A stretch of 64,000 nt of DNA, taken from the NCBI GenBank assembly GCA_035525785.1, contig DATLDQ010000048.1, positions 1-64,000 on the forward strand, read 5' to 3'. Of this stretch, positions 45,701-51,700 are shown in pieces (position 1 is the stretch's first letter; every line of letters begins with the position of its first letter). A program made the translations under genes and the position numbers. A model generated the notes under the pieces. It searched no databases, was not told the origin of the DNA, and was given only the letters and a program-made list of their open reading frames with translations. The DNA is from CADEED01 sp035525785 (GTDB taxonomy: Bacteria > Pseudomonadota > Gammaproteobacteria > Steroidobacterales > Steroidobacteraceae).

Positions 45701-48700
45701 GAATTCCAACACCGCCACGGTCACCGTCACGGTGGCTGGCATGGTGAATGTGGCGCCGGTGGCCGCCATCGACACGGCGACGCTCGCGGAAGACGCGTCG
45801 CTCGCGATCTCGGTGCTGGCGAACGACACGGACGCCAACAACGACACGCTCGCGCCGGTGATCGACACCAATCCGCTGCATGGCACCGTGACCTTGGGCA
45901 GCGACGGCCGTTTCACGTACACGCCGTTCGCCAACTACAACGGCACCGATTCCTTCACTTACCGCGTCTCGGATGGGTCGTTGCAGTCGAACCTGGCCAC
46001 GGTGAGCATCACGGTGACCCCGGTCAACGACGCGCCGGTGGCTGGAAACGACGCGTTCTCGGTCGACGAGGACGGCACGCTGACGCGTACCGCAGCCAAC
46101 GGAGTGTTGTTCAACGACACGGACGTGGAGGGCAGTGCGCTCAACGCGACTCTCGTCTCCAACGTGGCTCACGGCACATTGACGCTCAACGCCAACGGCT
46201 CGTTCACCTACACGCCTGACGCGAACTTCAACGGCACGGATTCCTTCACCTACCAGGTTAGCGACAGCCAGCTGGATTCGGGCCCGGCGACGGTGACCAT
46301 CACCGTGATCGCGCAGAACGATGTGCCGGTGGCAGTGGACGACACGGCCAGCACAAGTTTTGGCTCGACGGTCGTGATCCATGCACGCGACAACGACTCG
46401 GACGTCGAGACGGCAACCAGCGCATTGCTGCCCTCGGTGATGACGCAGCCGGCGAACGGCGCGGTGGTCGTCAATGGGGACGGCACGTTCAGCTACACAC
46501 CGAACGCGGGCTTCAGTGGCACGGACACGTTCACCTATCGCGTGAGCGATGGCCAGGCGAATTCCAATATCGCCACGGTCACCGTCACGGTGACGGGCGT
46601 CGTCAACGTGGCACCAGTCGCGAACAACGACACCGCAACGGTCAACGAAGACGCACTCGCCGCCACGATCACCGTCCTCACCAACGACACGGACGCCAAC
46701 CTCGACACGCTCACGCCGGTGCTCGTGACCGACGCGGCGCACGGCCACGTCACGCTGAACGGCAACGGTACCTTCTCGTACACGCCGGTGGCCAACTACA
46801 GCGGCACCGACTCGTTTACCTATCGCGTGACGGACGGTTCGTTGCAGTCCAACGAGGCCACGGTGAGCATCACCGTGACCGCGGTCAACGACGTGACAGT
46901 CGCTCTCGGCGACACGGTGACCACCGACGAAGACACACCGATCATCATCCACGTGCTCGACAACGACACGGACATCGACACGCCGAAGTCGGCGCTAGTA
47001 CCGGTGGTGGTGTCGGGCCCGACGAAGGGCACGCTGACGGTCAACGCCGATGGCACGATCACCTACGCGCCGAACGCGAACACCAGCGGCGCGGACAGCT
47101 TCACGTATCGCGTCAACGACAACGGCGACCTCTCCAACGTGGTCACGGTCGACATCTCGGTGGCACCGCAGAACGATCTGCCGGTGGCGGTCGATGACAG
47201 CGTGACGATCTTCGAGGACACGCCGATCACCATCGACGTGCGGGCGAATGATTCCGACGTCGAGACGGCGCCAACGTCGCTGATCCCGTCGGTGGTCACG
47301 AATCCGCTGCATGGCACTCTGACGCTGACGAATGGTTCGTACTACTACGCGCCGGTGCTCAACTACAGCGGCACGGACTCGTTCCAGTACCGCGTGTTCG
47401 ACGGCACGGCTTTCTCCAGCGTGGCGACGGTGAGCATCACCATCACGGCGGTCGATGACGTGCCCATGGCGGTCAACGATTCGGCGACCACCAACGAGGA
47501 TACGGCGGTCACGATCGATGTGCGCGCCAACGACCTGGATGTCGAGACGGCGAGGGCGGCACTGATACTCAACGTTGTGTCCGGGCCCGCGCACGGCACG
47601 CTGACGCTGACCAATAGCTCCTATGTCTACACGCCCACGGCCAACTACAACGGCACGGACTCCTTCACCTATCGTGTGAACGACGGAGCGCAGGATTCGG
47701 CTCCCGCGACGGTGTCCATCACCATCAACTCGATCAACGACGCCCCGATCGCGGGCAACGACACGATCACCGTCATCCTCAACACCTCCACGCGCATCGA
47801 CGTGCGCGCCAACGATAGCGATGTCGACAGCGCGACGTTGACCACCATCAAACTCTCCGGCCCGGCGCACGGCACGGCCACCGTCAATGCGGACGGCAGC
47901 CTGCAATACACGCCGACCACGGGTTACACGGGCTCCGACACCATCACGTATCGCCTGAACGACGGCACGGCGAATTCGAACACGGCGACGGTGAACATCA
48001 CCGTGGCCGCGAACGTGGCGCCCTCGGCCACGAACTCGACGGTGACGGGCCTGGAAGACACGCCCTACGTGTATACGTGGGCCGACTTCCACATCACGGA
48101 TCCGGATTCGTCCACGTTGTGGATGCGCATCATTGCCCTCCCGTCCAAGGGGGCGCTGCAGTACTTCAACGGCACGGCCTGGGTCGCGGCGGCGGCGTCC
48201 ACCAACATCTCGAAGGCGGACATCGACGCGGGTCGACTGCGCTACGTGCCGGCGACCAACCAGTCCGGCATCGACGCGTACCCGACCTCGGGTACGGGTA
48301 ATCGCAAGAAGGACTACGCGGTCTGGACCTTCCGCGGCTACGACGGAACGCTGCAGAGCGCGACGCGCAACATGACCGTGGACATCGCGCCAGTGGCGGA
48401 TGCGCCGACGCTGGAGATCAGGGGCTACGGCAGCATGCTGTACCGCACGATGTCCCAGAGCTGGCTCGATTCGCTGGCAAACCCGGATACGAATGCGACC
48501 GTCCTGAACCAGCCCACCTTCGATGGCTGGACACTGGTCACCTCGGGAGACCAGGTCGCGGGCGGCAGCAACGTCTTCCAGGTCTGGCACGAGGACGACG
48601 TGGTCGCCAACCAGGCGGGCACCCCGGTCGAGCTCGATGGCACCTGGTCGGGCAATGGCGGCTGGCTCAGCCTCAACGATGCCGCGGGTACGGCATCGCA

Positions 48701-51700
48701 GACGCTGGGTGTCGAACGCACCATCGACACCCTGGCGGGCGTGGAATACGAGATCGACTGGAGCTACGCCGCGGCGCCGGGCTTCGCGCTCGGCACCTGC
48801 GCGGTGGGCGTGTACGTCAACGGCGTCAAGATCGACACCGTCGAATTCATGAGCGAGTCGGACGATCTCGTCTGGAACAACGTCTACCAGACCTTCCAGG
48901 GCACGGGTTCGCCCATGACCGTCCGGCTGATGCTGGAACCGGCGAGCGGCTCGCCGCCCGGACGCATGGCGTTCATCGACAACATCTCGCTTTACGAGAG
49001 CACTCCGAACACCGGCCCGGTGAATGGCAACATCTACCTGCAGGCCGCCGAGAGCTATCTCGTCGATGACGACGATTCGGAGACCTGGCAGCTGACCATC
49101 GGCGGCATCCCGGTCGGCGCGATATTGAGCGACGGCAACCATACGTTCACGTCGACGGCCGGCAACCAGGTGGCTGACATCTCCACGTGGTCGAAGTGGG
49201 AGATCTACATCAAGCCGCCGCTGGATTATCACGGCACGTTCGATCTCACGGTGACGGCGAAGGCCAGCGAGACCTTCAGCACCTCGGCGGCGAGCACATC
49301 GAAGACGCTCACAGTGCGCGTGCTGGCGGCGCCGGTGGCGGCGCCACTGAACATCACGACGGCGGAAGACACGCCGTACGTGATCCGGTGGTCGGACATA
49401 GGCGCGTCGGATGCGGATTCCACCGATCTCATCGTGCGTTTCGAAGACAGCCCCACGCACGGGCAGTTCCAGTTCTTCGACGGCACCAAGTGGATCAAGG
49501 CGTACGAGAACGACGTGACCCGCGCACAGATCGAGGCGGGGATGCTGCGATACACCGCCTGGGAAAACTTCTCGGGCACGGACTCGTTCAGCTTCAAGCT
49601 GTTCGACGGACAGCAGCTCAGCCAGGAAGTGACCGTCAACGTCACGATCACTCCGGTGGCCGATGCGCCGCTGCTCGAGCTCTGGGGCGCAGGCAGCGGA
49701 TATCCCGAAGAGATGTTCTGCATCGGCTTCGAGTCGGTGGCGAACACCGGCACGGGCCCGACCGTCGTGAACGCGAGCACGCTCGAAGGCTGGACCATCG
49801 TCACGGCGCCCGATCGCGCGCCGGGCGGCACCAACGCGTTCGAGGTGTGGAGCGAGGGCGACGCGTTCACCAACGCGGCCGGCGAGACGGTCTCGTTGTT
49901 GCCGAGCTGGTCGCATCCGGGCGATCACAACTGGATCTCGCTGGCCGATGCCGCGGGAACCGGCACGCAGACGCTGGGCATCGAGCGCACCATCAATACG
50001 GTCGCGGGCAAGGTCTATCGCTTCACCGTGGACGCGGCGGGCGAGCCCGGATTCGATTGCGACTACACCGGTGTGCGCTTCGAGGTGGACGGTGTCGAGC
50101 TCGACACGCGCTACCCCGAGAGCGACGGCGACGAGCTGACCTGGGAGCAATATTCGTGGACCTTCGAGGGCACCGGCTCGCCGATGACCCTCCGCGTACT
50201 GGCGCAGGCGGAGACCTTCGCCGCCGGCGGTCGCGGCGTGTTCGTCGACAACCTCAATGTCACGGAGCAGACCCCGAACACGGGGTACCAGGACTCCTGC
50301 ATCGAGCTGCAGGACGTCGGCAGCTGGCTGGTCGACGACGATGGTTCCGAGACATTCGATCTCTTCATCGATGACATCCCGGTGGGCGCGACGATCACCG
50401 ATGGCGAGTTCTCGTTCACCGCCACGGCGGGCAACCGCTCCGTGAGCATCGAGGACTGGGAGCTCTGGAACATCGAGGTCATGCCGCCCGCGGGCTATCA
50501 CGGCACCTTCGACCTCATCGTGCGAGCGAAGGCCACCGAGATCGCGACGGGTGCATCGGCGACCACGACGCGAGCCTTGCACGTGCACGTGCTGGCACTG
50601 CCGACGGCTGCCCCGGTGAACATCACGACCGCCGAAGACACTCCGTACGTGTTCCAGTGGTCGGACTTCGGTGCGAGCGACGCCGACGGCGACGACCTGG
50701 GCATCTATCGCGAATGCCTGCCGACCATCGGCGACATCGAGATGCTCGTGAACGGCGTCTGGACCAACGAATACTCGGGTGTGATCACACGCGCCGACAT
50801 CGAGGCGGGTCGGCTGCGTTACATGCCGGACCACAACCGGTCGGGCCCCGATACGCTGGTGTTCACGGTGTTCGACGGTCGCCGCTACAGCGCCGAGTAC
50901 TCCATGCACTTCAACGTCACGCCGGTGGCCGATGCGCCGTATCTCAACCTCTGGGGCACGGGCGATACCAACAACGGCGCGGAGATCTTCGACACGGGGT
51001 TCGAATCCGTGCTCGATACGGGCCCGGCACCGAGCATCGTCAACGCGAGCACGCTCGAAGGCTGGACGCTGATCACCACGGGTGAGCACTCCGCCGGTGG
51101 CACGAACGCCTTCGAGGTCTGGCATGACGGTGACCAGACCACGAACGACGATGGCGTCACGGTCGCGCTGGCTTCGAGCCAGACCAGTCCCGGCGACCAC
51201 TACTGGATCTCGCTGGCCGATGCCTCGGGAAGCGGGACGCAGACCCTCGGTATCGAGCGCACGTTCAACAGCGTGTTCGGCGCGGTGTACTCGCTGTACT
51301 TCGACGTGGCGGGCGAGCCCGGCTTCGATGGCCGCTACGGCGGATATCGCGTCGAAGTCGATGGCGTCGAACTCGAGTGCCGTTACGTGGGCAGCAATGA
51401 CACGGGCCTCGGCTGGGACCAGCGCCACGTGCAGTTCGAAGGCACGGGCGCGCCGATGACCATCCGCTTCATCGCCGCGGCCCTCGATTTCGCGCCCGGC
51501 GGCCGCGGCGTGATGCTCGACAACATCTGCCTCGACGAGCACACGCCGAACCTCGGAGCCAAGAACTCCTGGATCGGCCTGCAGCAGATCGTGGCCTGGC
51601 TCGAGGACGAAGACGGCTCGGAGACCCTGCAGCTCTATATCGACAACGTGCCGGTGGGCGTGTCGCTGCACGACGGCACGCACACGTTCACGGCCACCGC

